The notes beneath the pieces are model-generated. The model was not told where the DNA came from. It worked only from the letters and a program-made list of their open reading frames with translations, and did no database searches. A program made the position numbers and the translations under genes. A stretch of DNA of 64,000 bases, from NCBI RefSeq assembly GCF_002079055.1, contig NC_047500.1, forward strand, positions 62,001-126,000. Reading direction: 5' to 3'. This document shows positions 52,334 through 62,079 of this stretch, one piece after another. How positions within the stretch are numbered: the first letter of the stretch is position 1; each line of letters starts with the position of its first letter. Source of the stretch: Saccharomyces paradoxus (lineage: Eukaryota > Ascomycota > Saccharomycetes > Saccharomycetales > Saccharomycetaceae).

Positions 52334-52604
52334 GTCATGTTAATCGATCGTTCGGATTGGCATACACCCATAAATGTATATGTTACATATATATATAAAT
52401 TCAAAATACAGCTGTGCTCAATAGATGAGTCCCACTCCATTGCACAACCTGCCTGCTATCTTGTTTACGGATTACTCTTGCTTTTATAAATAAATATAAC
52501 TTCAAACAGTCAAGTCTTCGATAATTTTTTTTAATTACAGGGTCCTTCTGAAGTTTCTCTTTAGTTGGAATAATAGAAAAGAAAAAAAGCGTAGTATAAA
52601 AGGA

Positions 52605-54065
52605 ATGTCACATACTTTAAAATCGAAAACACTCCAAGAGCTGAACATTGAAGAAATTAAGGAGAGTAACCCATTGCTCAAACTAGTTCAGGGGCAAAGA
52701 ATTGTTCAAGTTCCGGAATTGGTACTTGAGTCTGGCGTAGTGATAAATAATTTTCCTATTGCTTATAAGACGTGGGGTACACTGAATGAAGCTGCTGATA
52801 ACGTTCTGGTCATCTGTCATGCCTTGACCGGATCCGCAGATGTTGCTGACTGGTGGGGTCCTCTTCTGGGTAACAATTTAGCATTCGACCCATCAAGGTT
52901 TTTTATCATATGTTTAAATTCTATGGGGTCTCCATATGGCTCTTTTTCACCATTAACGATAAACGAGGAGACAGGGGTCAGGTATGGGCCCGAATTTCCA
53001 TTATGTACTGTGCGTGATGACGTTAAAGCCCACAGAATTGTGCTGGACTCGCTGGGGGTGAAGTCAATAGCCTGTGTTATTGGCGGCTCTATGGGAGGGA
53101 TGTTAAGTCTGGAATGGGCTGCCATGTATGGTAAGGGATATGTGAAGAATATGGTTGCTCTGGCGACGTCAGCAAGGCACTCCGCCTGGTGCATATCATG
53201 GTCTGAAGCCCAAAGACAGTCGATTTACTCAGACCCCAACTATCTGGACGGGTACTATCCAGTGGAAGAGCAACCTGTGGCTGGGTTGTCGGCTGCACGT
53301 ATGTCCGCATTGTTGACATATAGGACAAGAAACAGCTTCGAGAACAAATTCTCCAGGAGATCTCCTTCAATAGCGCAACAACAAAAGGCTCAAAGAGAAG
53401 AAACACGTAAACCTTCTAGTGTTAGCGAACACTCCCTACAAATCCACAATGATGGGTATAAAACAAAAGCCAGTGCGGCCATTACTGGTATATCTGGACA
53501 AAAACGCCAAAGCGTAGTGTCCACTGTGTCATCTTCGGATTCATTGAATTCTTCAACATCGATGACGTCGGTAAGTTCTGTAACGGGTGAAGTGAAAGAC
53601 ATAAAACCTGCACAGACGTATTTTTCTGCGCAAAGTTATTTGAGGTACCAAGGTACAAAGTTCATCAATAGATTTGACGCCAATTGTTACATTGCCATCA
53701 CTCGCAAACTAGATACGCACGATTTGGCGAGAGATAGAGTAGATGACATTACTGAGGTACTTTCTACCATCGAGCAACCATCGCTAATCATCGGTATCCA
53801 GTCTGATGGGCTATTTACATATTCAGAACAAGAGTTCTTGGCTGAGCACATACCGAGGTCGCGGTTAGAAAAAATTGAATCTCCAGAGGGTCACGACGCC
53901 TTCTTATTGGAATTTAAGCTAATAAACAAACTGATAGTAGAATTTTTGAAAACCAACTGCAAGTCGATTACGGATGCCCCTCCAAGAGCTTGGGGAGGGG
54001 ACGTCGGTAACGACGAAACGAAGACATCCGTCTTTGGTGAGGCCGAAGAAGTTACCAATTGGTAA
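52605..54065 (+). CDS. MET2: homoserine O-acetyltransferase Met2
   Basis: 486 residues, the S. cerevisiae length. Transfers acetyl from acetyl-CoA to L-homoserine, giving O-acetylhomoserine, the carbon acceptor for sulfide in methionine/cysteine synthesis. Alpha/beta-hydrolase fold of the MetX family: NVLVICHALTGSADV; nucleophile elbow IGGSMGGM with Ser162; Asp401 in IQSDGLF; His430 in EGHDAFLLEF. The family's substrate motif LNSMGSPYGS is at about 104-113. A fungal insert rich in Ser/Thr (about 265-330) separates the lid from the core. Intact. Confidence 0.97.
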   Translation: MSHTLKSKTLQELNIEEIKESNPLLKLVQGQRIVQVPELVLESGVVINNFPIAYKTWGTLNEAADNVLVICHALTGSADVADWWGPLLGNNLAFDPSRFFIICLNSMGSPYGSFSPLTINEETGVRYGPEFPLCTVRDDVKAHRIVLDSLGVKSIACVIGGSMGGMLSLEWAAMYGKGYVKNMVALATSARHSAWCISWSEAQRQSIYSDPNYLDGYYPVEEQPVAGLSAARMSALLTYRTRNSFENKFSRRSPSIAQQQKAQREETRKPSSVSEHSLQIHNDGYKTKASAAITGISGQKRQSVVSTVSSSDSLNSSTSMTSVSSVTGEVKDIKPAQTYFSAQSYLRYQGTKFINRFDANCYIAITRKLDTHDLARDRVDDITEVLSTIEQPSLIIGIQSDGLFTYSEQEFLAEHIPRSRLEKIESPEGHDAFLLEFKLINKLIVEFLKTNCKSITDAPPRAWGGDVGNDETKTSVFGEAEEVTNW

Positions 54066-54514
54066 GGGGCTTCCACACATACCTCAAGCATATCATAGAT
54101 AAACAACTATATCTATATCTATATCTATATCTATGTATATATATATAGACAAACAGCATCAATTAATTTTGGCAAAGTGTCAAGTACCGATGACAGCCGT
54201 AATGGTAAATCTCTTTTTTCTTCGCCGTTGTTGAAAAATGAAAGAAAAAAGAAATGAGGGATAGGTAGTGTTTTAGAACTTCCAACACTATCGATCGCGC
54301 TTGTAGATACCACTCATATATCGTCTCCCAACGTTACATAAATTAATAACCTCCCCTCTGTAGCCTTAGCTTACTCCAAACTTTTTTCGTTCAGCGGAGA
54401 AAATACTTCACTAGAACTAACTTTTGAATCACCTGTGGCGTAAAAGCAGCATAGCGTTGATAATCATACACATACCCTTTATTATCGAAAAAGTCATAAT
54501 AGTGCTAACAAGGC
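54066..54514. other. intergenic region MET2-BOR1
   Basis: 449-bp spacer holding the MET2 3' end, a hexanucleotide repeat (separate entry) and the BOR1 promoter. No RNA gene or operator recognised. Confidence 0.4.
54107..54147. repeat. (CTATAT)n microsatellite
   Basis: Short tandem hexanucleotide repeat: about four CTATAT units, then GTATATATATATAG, 42-80 bp after the MET2 stop. A likely length-variable locus between strains. Confidence 0.75.
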
Positions 54515-56245
54515 ATGTCAAAAGAGAGTACACGAGTCACTGTTAATCGCGGTTTGACAGCCTCTGGCGAATGTACACAAGCATCGGAAGGGACAAACGA
54601 TGAGCTAGACAGGGAATCATCTGTATCAGAGAGTAGAAATGATGAAGAGAGCCAAGAAAAATTGTCCCGACGCCGATTTCCCAAGCTGGGTATGGGTATA
54701 TGGCTTGATTTGAGGGATAGAGTACCGTATTACAGGTCAGATTGGGTAGATGCATTTAATTACAGAGTCATTCCTTCCATTGTGGATACCTACTTTAACA
54801 ACCTGTTACCTGCAATAGCTTTTGCGCAAGATATGTTTGACAGAACTGACAATTCGTATGGTGTGAACGAAGTACTTTTATCCAGTGCAATGGCCGGTAT
54901 TGTGTTTGGAGTCCTCGCTGGACAACCCTTGTGTATAGTGGGTGTTACCGGCCCCATTTCCATCTTTAATTATACGGTCTACGAAATTATAAAGCCTTTG
55001 AATAGTAGCTTTTTTGGGTTCATGTTCTGGATTTGTATGTGGTCTATGATCTTTCATTTAGTCCTAGCGTTTACTAACGCCGTCTGCCTCTTACAATACG
55101 TGACTACGTTTCCCTGTGACATATTTGGGTTATTTATCAATGTAGTTTACATTCAAAAGGGAATACAGATACTGACGAGACAATTCAATGCCACATCAGG
55201 GGATAAATCGGTACAAGACGGATTTGCTAGCGTTGTGGTGGCGTTGGTTATGACTGCATTTGGGCTTTTCTTCAAATCATTTCATCACTACCCTCTATTC
55301 ACTCATAGGATCAGAACATTCATATCAGATTATTCAACTGCACTTTCAGTGCTATTCTGGTCATCATTTACACATTTTGGTGGTTACTTAAATGATGTAA
55401 AATTTAAAAAATTACCTATCACGAAATCTTTTTTCCCTACTTCTAAGTTTAATAGGCCTCAAAATACTTGGTTGGCATATGAATCGATTCCTGTCAAAGA
55501 CGTTTTCATTGCTCTACCGTTCGGTATAATCTTAACGATTTTGTTTTACTTTGATCATAACGTATCATCATTAATGGCACAGAGGCATCAGTATAAACTG
55601 AAAAAACCGTCCTCTTTCCATTACGATTTCGCATTATTGGGGCTTACCACTTGCATCAGTGGGGTTCTAGGGATCCCAGCGCCCAATGGGTTGATTCCTC
55701 AAGCGCCATTGCATACGGAGACGCTGCTAGTTCGGGATTCAAATCAAAAGGTTATCAGTTGCGTGGAGCAAAGGTTCACAAATACGTTTCAGGGCTTGAT
55801 GATTTTGGGGACGATGACAAGGCCATTATTGGTATGCTTAGGAGAAATCCCTCAGGCGGTACTTTCAGGACTGTTTTTCATAATGGGCATTAATGGCCTG
55901 ATGACAAATGCTATTATACATCGGTTGATTTTCCTATTTTCGGACCCTACAAGAAGGAACAATACTTCACCTTTATCGAAAGTATCCAAGAAGTCATTGC
56001 TAATATTTCTTTGCTTTAGTCTAACGGGGTTTGCTGGTGAATTTGCTATTACAAATACTATAGCGGCCATCGGATTTCCCTTAGTGTTACTTTTAAGTGT
56101 TCTAGTATCTTTCTCGTTCACTTATATTTTCCCGACTGAAGAATTAAAGATTCTCGATACCAATGTGGCACAAAAATTTACCATTAAAAATCTGCTATTG
56201 GAAAATATACGTGATGCAAAGTTCAGTGATAAGCATAAAGACTAA
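54515..56245 (+). CDS. BOR1: boron efflux transporter Bor1
   Basis: 576 residues, the S. cerevisiae length. Plasma-membrane borate exporter of the SLC4 anion-exchanger family, also linked to vacuolar protein sorting. Hydrophilic N-terminus (about 1-80) then about 10-14 TM helices starting at Phe/Pro-rich NYRVIPSIVDTYFNNLLPAIAFAQDMF. Family motifs: FGVLAGQPLCIVGVTGPISIFNYTVYEI (substrate-site half-helix) and GLTTCISGVLGIPAPNGLIPQAPLHTE (second half-helix). The C-terminus is short and charged. Confidence 0.96.
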   Translation: MSKESTRVTVNRGLTASGECTQASEGTNDELDRESSVSESRNDEESQEKLSRRRFPKLGMGIWLDLRDRVPYYRSDWVDAFNYRVIPSIVDTYFNNLLPAIAFAQDMFDRTDNSYGVNEVLLSSAMAGIVFGVLAGQPLCIVGVTGPISIFNYTVYEIIKPLNSSFFGFMFWICMWSMIFHLVLAFTNAVCLLQYVTTFPCDIFGLFINVVYIQKGIQILTRQFNATSGDKSVQDGFASVVVALVMTAFGLFFKSFHHYPLFTHRIRTFISDYSTALSVLFWSSFTHFGGYLNDVKFKKLPITKSFFPTSKFNRPQNTWLAYESIPVKDVFIALPFGIILTILFYFDHNVSSLMAQRHQYKLKKPSSFHYDFALLGLTTCISGVLGIPAPNGLIPQAPLHTETLLVRDSNQKVISCVEQRFTNTFQGLMILGTMTRPLLVCLGEIPQAVLSGLFFIMGINGLMTNAIIHRLIFLFSDPTRRNNTSPLSKVSKKSLLIFLCFSLTGFAGEFAITNTIAAIGFPLVLLLSVLVSFSFTYIFPTEELKILDTNVAQKFTIKNLLLENIRDAKFSDKHKD

Positions 56246-56365
56246 AAAATTTTTTGATGTACAAAAGTCAGTCACTTGTAATATATATACTAATTGCATA
56301 CATAAAAAGCACAATAATATTATCGCATTTTAAAAAGGAAGAAAGTTAAACTACGAATTCTGTAG

Positions 56366-57418
56366 TCAAATTAATGGTTTAACATCGTTGGGCCAGCTTT
56401 CGTTTTGTAATTCGGGAACAATAGTTAATACCTTCCCAGTCAATATCACATTTTTTGCATTGTTAACGACCAGCTCTTCCATTTTCTTTCTTGTTTCAAC
56501 ACTATGGGTACCCATATGAGGCAATCCTAAGACTTGGGGCATAGATAATAACTCTTTGGATATTTTTGGCTCAAATTCGAAAACATCCAAACCAGCACTT
56601 CTAACCTTTCCAGAACGCAAAGCATCAGTCATGGCTTGTTCATCTATGACGGCACCACGTGCTGTGTTAACAATGACCACGCCATTTTTCATTTTTCCAA
56701 TGGTCACTGCATTGATTAGGTGGTGAGTGTTGTGGTTCAGTGGGACGTTAACAGACACTATATCCGAGCGTTTTAAAAACTCCTCGAAACTCACATACTC
56801 ACAACCATGTTCTTCTTCGGAAGGTAACTGGTGCCTGTTATGATATATGAAATTCTCGAATCCAAACGGTTTCAATCTCTCTAAAATACAACGGCCAATC
56901 CTACCTAGACCCAATATACCCACAGTTTTCCCTTCAGGGTCGTAACCAAAGGGAGATGCACATGCAGGTCCGGCCTCTGGCCACTTCCCCTCGATCAACC
57001 TTCTATTACCAATGCTGAAATTCCTTAGGGCACCCAATAACAAAAATACATGCGTATCAGCAGTAGCATTACTTACTAAGTCGGGGACATTGGCCACCTG
57101 AATGTGTCTTTTTTTGAATGGCTCAACATCAATCTGGTCATAACCGGCACCAGTATGGCACACAGCCACTACGGAAGAAGGCAAAGCAAGAGCGAGCTCT
57201 TGGTCAAATCTACCGGTGTTTTTAACACTCCTTGCAGTTCTCGTAATGACTTGTACCTGAGAAAGCTTATTTTGAGGGTCTTTGATCTCTCGCAAAAATT
57301 GTTCTCTAGTCATAGATTCAGGGATGGTGATTACATCCGCAATCTTCTCCAATTCCTTCCAGGCTTGGTCACCAAAGGCGTCTTTTCCTAATTTCAAAAC
57401 AATAGGTTTTTTACTCAT
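56366..57418 (-). CDS. GOR1: glyoxylate reductase Gor1
   Basis: 350 residues, the S. cerevisiae length. D-2-hydroxyacid dehydrogenase that reduces glyoxylate to glycolate with NAD(P)H; reported as cytosolic/mitochondrial. Rossmann motif GLGRIG at 170-175, with the catalytic triad Arg254 (NTARGA), Glu283 (DVFEFEP) and His301 (LPHMGT). Substrate-binding loop CHTGAGYDQID at 87-97. After the glycine motif, HNRHQ at 193-197 carries a basic residue that usually goes with NADPH preference. It converges with BOR1 over 120 bp. Confidence 0.96.
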   Translation of the reverse strand: MSKKPIVLKLGKDAFGDQAWKELEKIADVITIPESMTREQFLREIKDPQNKLSQVQVITRTARSVKNTGRFDQELALALPSSVVAVCHTGAGYDQIDVEPFKKRHIQVANVPDLVSNATADTHVFLLLGALRNFSIGNRRLIEGKWPEAGPACASPFGYDPEGKTVGILGLGRIGRCILERLKPFGFENFIYHNRHQLPSEEEHGCEYVSFEEFLKRSDIVSVNVPLNHNTHHLINAVTIGKMKNGVVIVNTARGAVIDEQAMTDALRSGKVRSAGLDVFEFEPKISKELLSMPQVLGLPHMGTHSVETRKKMEELVVNNAKNVILTGKVLTIVPELQNESWPNDVKPLI

Positions 57419-58139
57419 CTTCTTTTCTCCTCTTCTTTTTGTACGTTTGTACTATTGATACGTCGCTATTGTACTGCAATGGTGATATAGAAGGATATCC
57501 TCTAATGTAACAATCCACCAACAGGGCCAACCGAAAGTACTTTTTATATGCTCGAGATTAGTGAAAAATGGGGAAAAGATTGCCTTGTTATCTCCGCCCC
57601 CTGCCAAGACTTTAGCATATTTTAAGTCCGCTCTCGGTCCTACGTAACAAATGCTTGGAGAAGTCTTAAAGATAATTGCATGTCTTCTACGAATTCCGAA
57701 GACCATATATACGGAATCAGATGGCGGTACCACACTATGAGAGCAGTAAGCTTAACACATCGTTCCATGTACTTTTCATTTGTACCCCCTCGATTTACTC
57801 CATTTCCATAACGCGCGTTTATGCTGCTAGTTCTTACATCAGGTCAGCAAAATAACCAGTATTAGCCCTGCATATATGCGTCCCTACTATTTGCTTTCAG
57901 AAGCTGTTCTGTGATCTTTCATGAGTATTAATGCCCCTTATGGATTACTTCCCTGTGGAAAAGGGCCTTCCATTATACTACTTTGACGCGTTCATTTCCC
58001 CATAACGCGTTTGCGATGAAAAATTAAAGTGAATAGTATGGATTTTTCAAGAGACATGGTTGACAAGTTGCCTCTCATATGACCATATCATCTAGCGTGT
58101 AGGGATTTAGTATATCTTTAAGACAGAAACACGCACACT
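57419..58139 (+). promoter_or_regulatory. divergent GOR1 / TOF1 region with MCB elements
   Basis: 721-bp divergent spacer. Two exact MluI cell-cycle boxes ACGCGT at 57986-57991 and 58005-58010, 13 bp apart and 130-155 bp before the TOF1 ATG, plus an AACGCGCG at about 57812. This is the spacing of MBF-driven S-phase promoters. No additional gene was found; a 93-codon minus frame at 57452 is rejected. Confidence 0.65.
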
Positions 58140-61100
58140 ATGTCCGTTGACATGCAACAAGGCGCCACGAATGCGGCAGATTTCTCTCTGACGGTACTTA
58201 GAGCGAGAATTGCTTTGTTAGCAACTGCCATCGGTGGACCAGATTATACTTCCCAGATAGACCCGCCCCCTTATAAGCTTGGTGACGACTGTTTGGCGTG
58301 CTTGAAAGATTTGAAAAGATGGTTTAAACTGGTGGATGACCAACAGAAAAGATGGGATGTGGCAATGGCAGTGGCTGAATATCGCATCTTGACAGATGAC
58401 CTATTACCCATTCTCATAGACTGGGAAAATAAGTGTTCTCTCGCTGCCAAACTTGCTAAGAATAACCCAGGTCATGAAGAGTTTAGAAACAAGGTTTATT
58501 ACGACAAAATTGCGCTAAACTGTCTGCAACTATTGGTCCTCATGACCTGGCCCTTAATCGTAACGGAACAGTCCTCATCAAACCAAATCACCCTCTATAG
58601 TGAACTGAAGAAGCATCAATTGATATACAAGAAAGCGATTCTGTCTATGGAAAGTGGAAAAGTGTTAAGAGCTGCTATTCGACTGGCCCTGGACGTCATC
58701 AAAATCGACCGATTATCAAGAACTCCTAGAGACAATATGGTTCTCAAATTGGTTTTGAATTTTTTCAGAAACGTCATTGCTATAGAGCCTGGTGAATTTA
58801 CTATCAACACCAAGAGAAGCATGCCTAGGAAAGGTATCACATCTATCGACACTTTGCCGCCAAACGTTTCTATGGATGACATCTCTTTAAATACGGTTAT
58901 TTCTTCATTCCATAAAAACAAGGTATTTGGCCTCCTATTAACGCTGTCTAGTTCTTTATCAAAAGAGTTTGATCAAGATTTTATTAATATCCCACTGTTG
59001 GAAATTATGTTCTATCTTACTAAAGATGTTAACCAAGAACTGCTATTTCCTCGACAGCCTGAATCTAGAACGCATTTGAGAGTTGCAAACAACAATGGGG
59101 ATACTACTACTAATAACGTTGTTACAACTGCAGGGTTTGAACTATCCAAATTGTTACAAAAGGAGCATCAAATGAAAAAAAACGTTATCAAACATACATC
59201 TGCGAGACACTCCAGATTTGGTGGTCTTTTGTCTATACAAACACCTGATAAAAATAGGTTAACTGTTTCTGGGAGCCAAGCTCTTGTGGATGAGAAAATA
59301 GCGCTACAAAAACTGGATGACAGTAAAAAATGGAATAAAAGAATAATTCAAAAGCATCAGTCCGTCGCAGCTGAAGGCTTGCCAAATAGTTTGTTGAATT
59401 CCCAAACTGGTAAGGCTATTTTCTTCACTGAATCTAATGGTAAACATTTTAAAAGGTTCATCAACAATTTTATAGATTCTGGCTTTAACATTTTGTTGCA
59501 TAGTGTGACGAACTATTTCACAACGGAACAGGATAGAATGGTTACTTTAGAGCAAGTGCAATATTTGCTTTTTTTCGCATGGTTTACTAAGTACCAATTG
59601 TTGAGGTCTAAAATGGACAATTCAGCAGAATTAAGTCAAGTTTCAGAAGCCTTGAAGGAAGTATCTTTCATTTTAGTGTCTTCCCTTTTAAGAAGTGCAT
59701 ATGACTTGAAAAATTGGATAGTGGCCCATGCAGGTATGATTGCATTTAATGAACTGTTAAACCTCGTTTCTCGTACGAAAGCCGCTCAGGAAGACGATTC
59801 AGCTGATGTAGAATTCATTGTAAGTAGGCTTTTCAGTGACGAAAGAATACAATTATTATCAAATCTTCCGAAGATTGGTTCCAAACACTCGCTTCAATTC
59901 ATGAAAAGTTGCATTGAGCTAACACACTCAGTATTGAAAGTATTAGAACAATATTCTGATAATAAGACATTGGTAATTGAAGGGAAAGCAAGACGGCAAA
60001 AGAAACTTAATATTTCCGAAGATGATATTAATAAATTGATAGAAGAAGAAAATGTGGATAGGGAAGAAGCGCTTGATATTCTAGCGTCTACTTTAAGAAG
60101 TGTAGGAGTTAACTTCCAAAAAGTACAGGCAAATTATATGACGGAACCTGTAATAGAAACGTACATTAATTTTCTTGAACGATTCCGTGAACTTGAGGAT
60201 GATTCCATTAAAAAAGTATTTTCTTTTTTTCACAGAGTATTCGTCCAGGCTAAAGAACAGGCATTGTTATTTAGATTTGATTTGATAATATTATTAAGAG
60301 AAATGCTTTCACCTGATGGGTTGAATAGAATGTCTCGTTCCAGGAAATATGTGAGCCAGTTTTCAGACTATTTTCTTTCCAGACTGAAAAAAAGGTTAAA
60401 GAAATCACCTGCTTGGTTTGTAGGGTTACTTTTCCCACCGTTACACAATAGTGAAGTCGGATTTTATCAAAGGTATGGTGAATACAATATTATCAGTAAT
60501 GAATCAGAGTATACCTCGCCAGCATCACAATTCAAACCAATTCCCGATGAAGAGGCCTTACCACCTTCGATTTTGTTGGATATGAAATATGGGATTTTAG
60601 TCTCTACATTACTCGATGATGGAAAAGTTGAACTATTAGACCTATTATTCAAACATATAACTCACGCATTGGATGTTTTCAAGTCGTGGTTAACCGTGAA
60701 TGTTAATGCTAGTAGAGAAACAATGAATCCACCCAACGAATACTTTACATTGACAGGCACGCTCAATAACGAACCCATTTTTAAGGACAAGGACTATAGG
60801 GCTTTATTATTGTTGATAGGATATTCCATTCCACGTAAAATCAATGAACCTTGTTTTTTACCGGGGACTGTTGAAATCTCTGACCTGACAGTTGCTTGTG
60901 AACTAGTAAAAAAATACTTATCAACACCATTCGAAACGCCAAACGGACTGCCTTCTTCTTCCTATCTTCTACGAGTTCGTTCAAAAAAAAATGGTTTGCC
61001 CCATGGTGAGCAAGATGGATGGAAAGAAGATGACGATTATGATTATAACGATCCCTACATTGTTCCAGATGATCAAGTTGTATCGGAAAGCGACGCAGCA

Positions 61101-61856
61101 TACTTCAAGGACTTGGATAATAATGTATCGGATAAACTTAAAGGTATAAAACTCAGTAAAGGAATTGCGAGGTCCAAAAATAGGGATAAGAGAAAGCGTA
61201 AGAAGGGGATAACCAAGACTAATTTTTCAATGTTTGGTGACCAAGATGGCGAACGACCTCATTCCGTCAGAGAACGCCATAGTGTATTCAGTAAAGAATT
61301 TATCAGTGATTCAGAAGATGATGAGAATTTGATGAACCCTATATTTTTTGAGAATGAAACATATATGAGATGGTTACTAGATAAAAACAATGGTCAGTTG
61401 ACCGAAGAGAGATATATTCAATTTGCTAAATTTGCTGCGGAAAGAATGAATAATGGAGGTGTTATAACAGGAGATTATACAAACTTGTTTGATGGAGCCA
61501 TACCAAGCATTGAAAGCATTAGAGCCGCAGAAGGTGGCTCTTTTGCGCCAGACAAAAGCCTCGTTTCCTTAGCAAGTCATGTGGCATCTGAGATGTCTGT
61601 TCTTGATGTAAATACTAACAATAATCAGCTCTCTCATGAGGATGTCAACTTGGAATCAAAAGATAGCCTAGGCTCACCACAGCTATCAGATTCGACAAAT
61701 GAGTTCCAATCTGAGGGCCATAACACAAAAGAATCTAGAAAGCGTTCCTTAGAAGGAAATATAGCAGATGAAAGCGATGAAGATGAAGAAGCCATCCGCC
61801 CTTCCACCAAAAAATCTAGGATTTTTCTGAACCAAGGTGATAGTGATTATGAATGA
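58140..61856 (+). CDS. TOF1: replication-fork protection protein Tof1 (Timeless)
   Basis: 1238 residues, the S. cerevisiae length. With Csm3 it forms the fork-protection complex that travels with the CMG helicase, supports fork pausing, Mrc1 checkpoint signalling and topoisomerase I recruitment. The N-terminal Timeless domain (about 10-300) is clear (DFSLTVLRARIALLATAIGGPDY; NCLQLLVLMTWPLI). A helical repeat body and PARP-binding-like Timeless C domain follow (about 500-950). The C-terminal 250 residues are disordered and charged, with an RKRKKG basic patch and acidic Ser-rich segments (DSEDDEN, DESDEDEE). Confidence 0.97.
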   Translation: MSVDMQQGATNAADFSLTVLRARIALLATAIGGPDYTSQIDPPPYKLGDDCLACLKDLKRWFKLVDDQQKRWDVAMAVAEYRILTDDLLPILIDWENKCSLAAKLAKNNPGHEEFRNKVYYDKIALNCLQLLVLMTWPLIVTEQSSSNQITLYSELKKHQLIYKKAILSMESGKVLRAAIRLALDVIKIDRLSRTPRDNMVLKLVLNFFRNVIAIEPGEFTINTKRSMPRKGITSIDTLPPNVSMDDISLNTVISSFHKNKVFGLLLTLSSSLSKEFDQDFINIPLLEIMFYLTKDVNQELLFPRQPESRTHLRVANNNGDTTTNNVVTTAGFELSKLLQKEHQMKKNVIKHTSARHSRFGGLLSIQTPDKNRLTVSGSQALVDEKIALQKLDDSKKWNKRIIQKHQSVAAEGLPNSLLNSQTGKAIFFTESNGKHFKRFINNFIDSGFNILLHSVTNYFTTEQDRMVTLEQVQYLLFFAWFTKYQLLRSKMDNSAELSQVSEALKEVSFILVSSLLRSAYDLKNWIVAHAGMIAFNELLNLVSRTKAAQEDDSADVEFIVSRLFSDERIQLLSNLPKIGSKHSLQFMKSCIELTHSVLKVLEQYSDNKTLVIEGKARRQKKLNISEDDINKLIEEENVDREEALDILASTLRSVGVNFQKVQANYMTEPVIETYINFLERFRELEDDSIKKVFSFFHRVFVQAKEQALLFRFDLIILLREMLSPDGLNRMSRSRKYVSQFSDYFLSRLKKRLKKSPAWFVGLLFPPLHNSEVGFYQRYGEYNIISNESEYTSPASQFKPIPDEEALPPSILLDMKYGILVSTLLDDGKVELLDLLFKHITHALDVFKSWLTVNVNASRETMNPPNEYFTLTGTLNNEPIFKDKDYRALLLLIGYSIPRKINEPCFLPGTVEISDLTVACELVKKYLSTPFETPNGLPSSSYLLRVRSKKNGLPHGEQDGWKEDDDYDYNDPYIVPDDQVVSESDAAYFKDLDNNVSDKLKGIKLSKGIARSKNRDKRKRKKGITKTNFSMFGDQDGERPHSVRERHSVFSKEFISDSEDDENLMNPIFFENETYMRWLLDKNNGQLTEERYIQFAKFAAERMNNGGVITGDYTNLFDGAIPSIESIRAAEGGSFAPDKSLVSLASHVASEMSVLDVNTNNNQLSHEDVNLESKDSLGSPQLSDSTNEFQSEGHNTKESRKRSLEGNIADESDEDEEAIRPSTKKSRIFLNQGDSDYE

Positions 61857-62079
61857 ATATGAAGTGTAGTAATCAATACCTTTAAGTACGTAAATTATTA
61901 AGCCGTTTCTTTATTGGTGTTGTAGATATTTTTGTTCCATTGTCAGGTTCCAAGTAATGACAAAAAACTCTAAACCTATACATCCGGTTTTTTTTATTAT
62001 TCCCTAGAGTTTGGGTTTCTGAACATTTAGAGTGAATTTAAATATCCATTAGGATACGTAAAATTAAATATTACATAAT

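Noticed and set aside
52817-53406. Minus-strand ORFs inside MET2
   Set aside because: Antisense shadows; similar ones in S. cerevisiae are classed as dubious.
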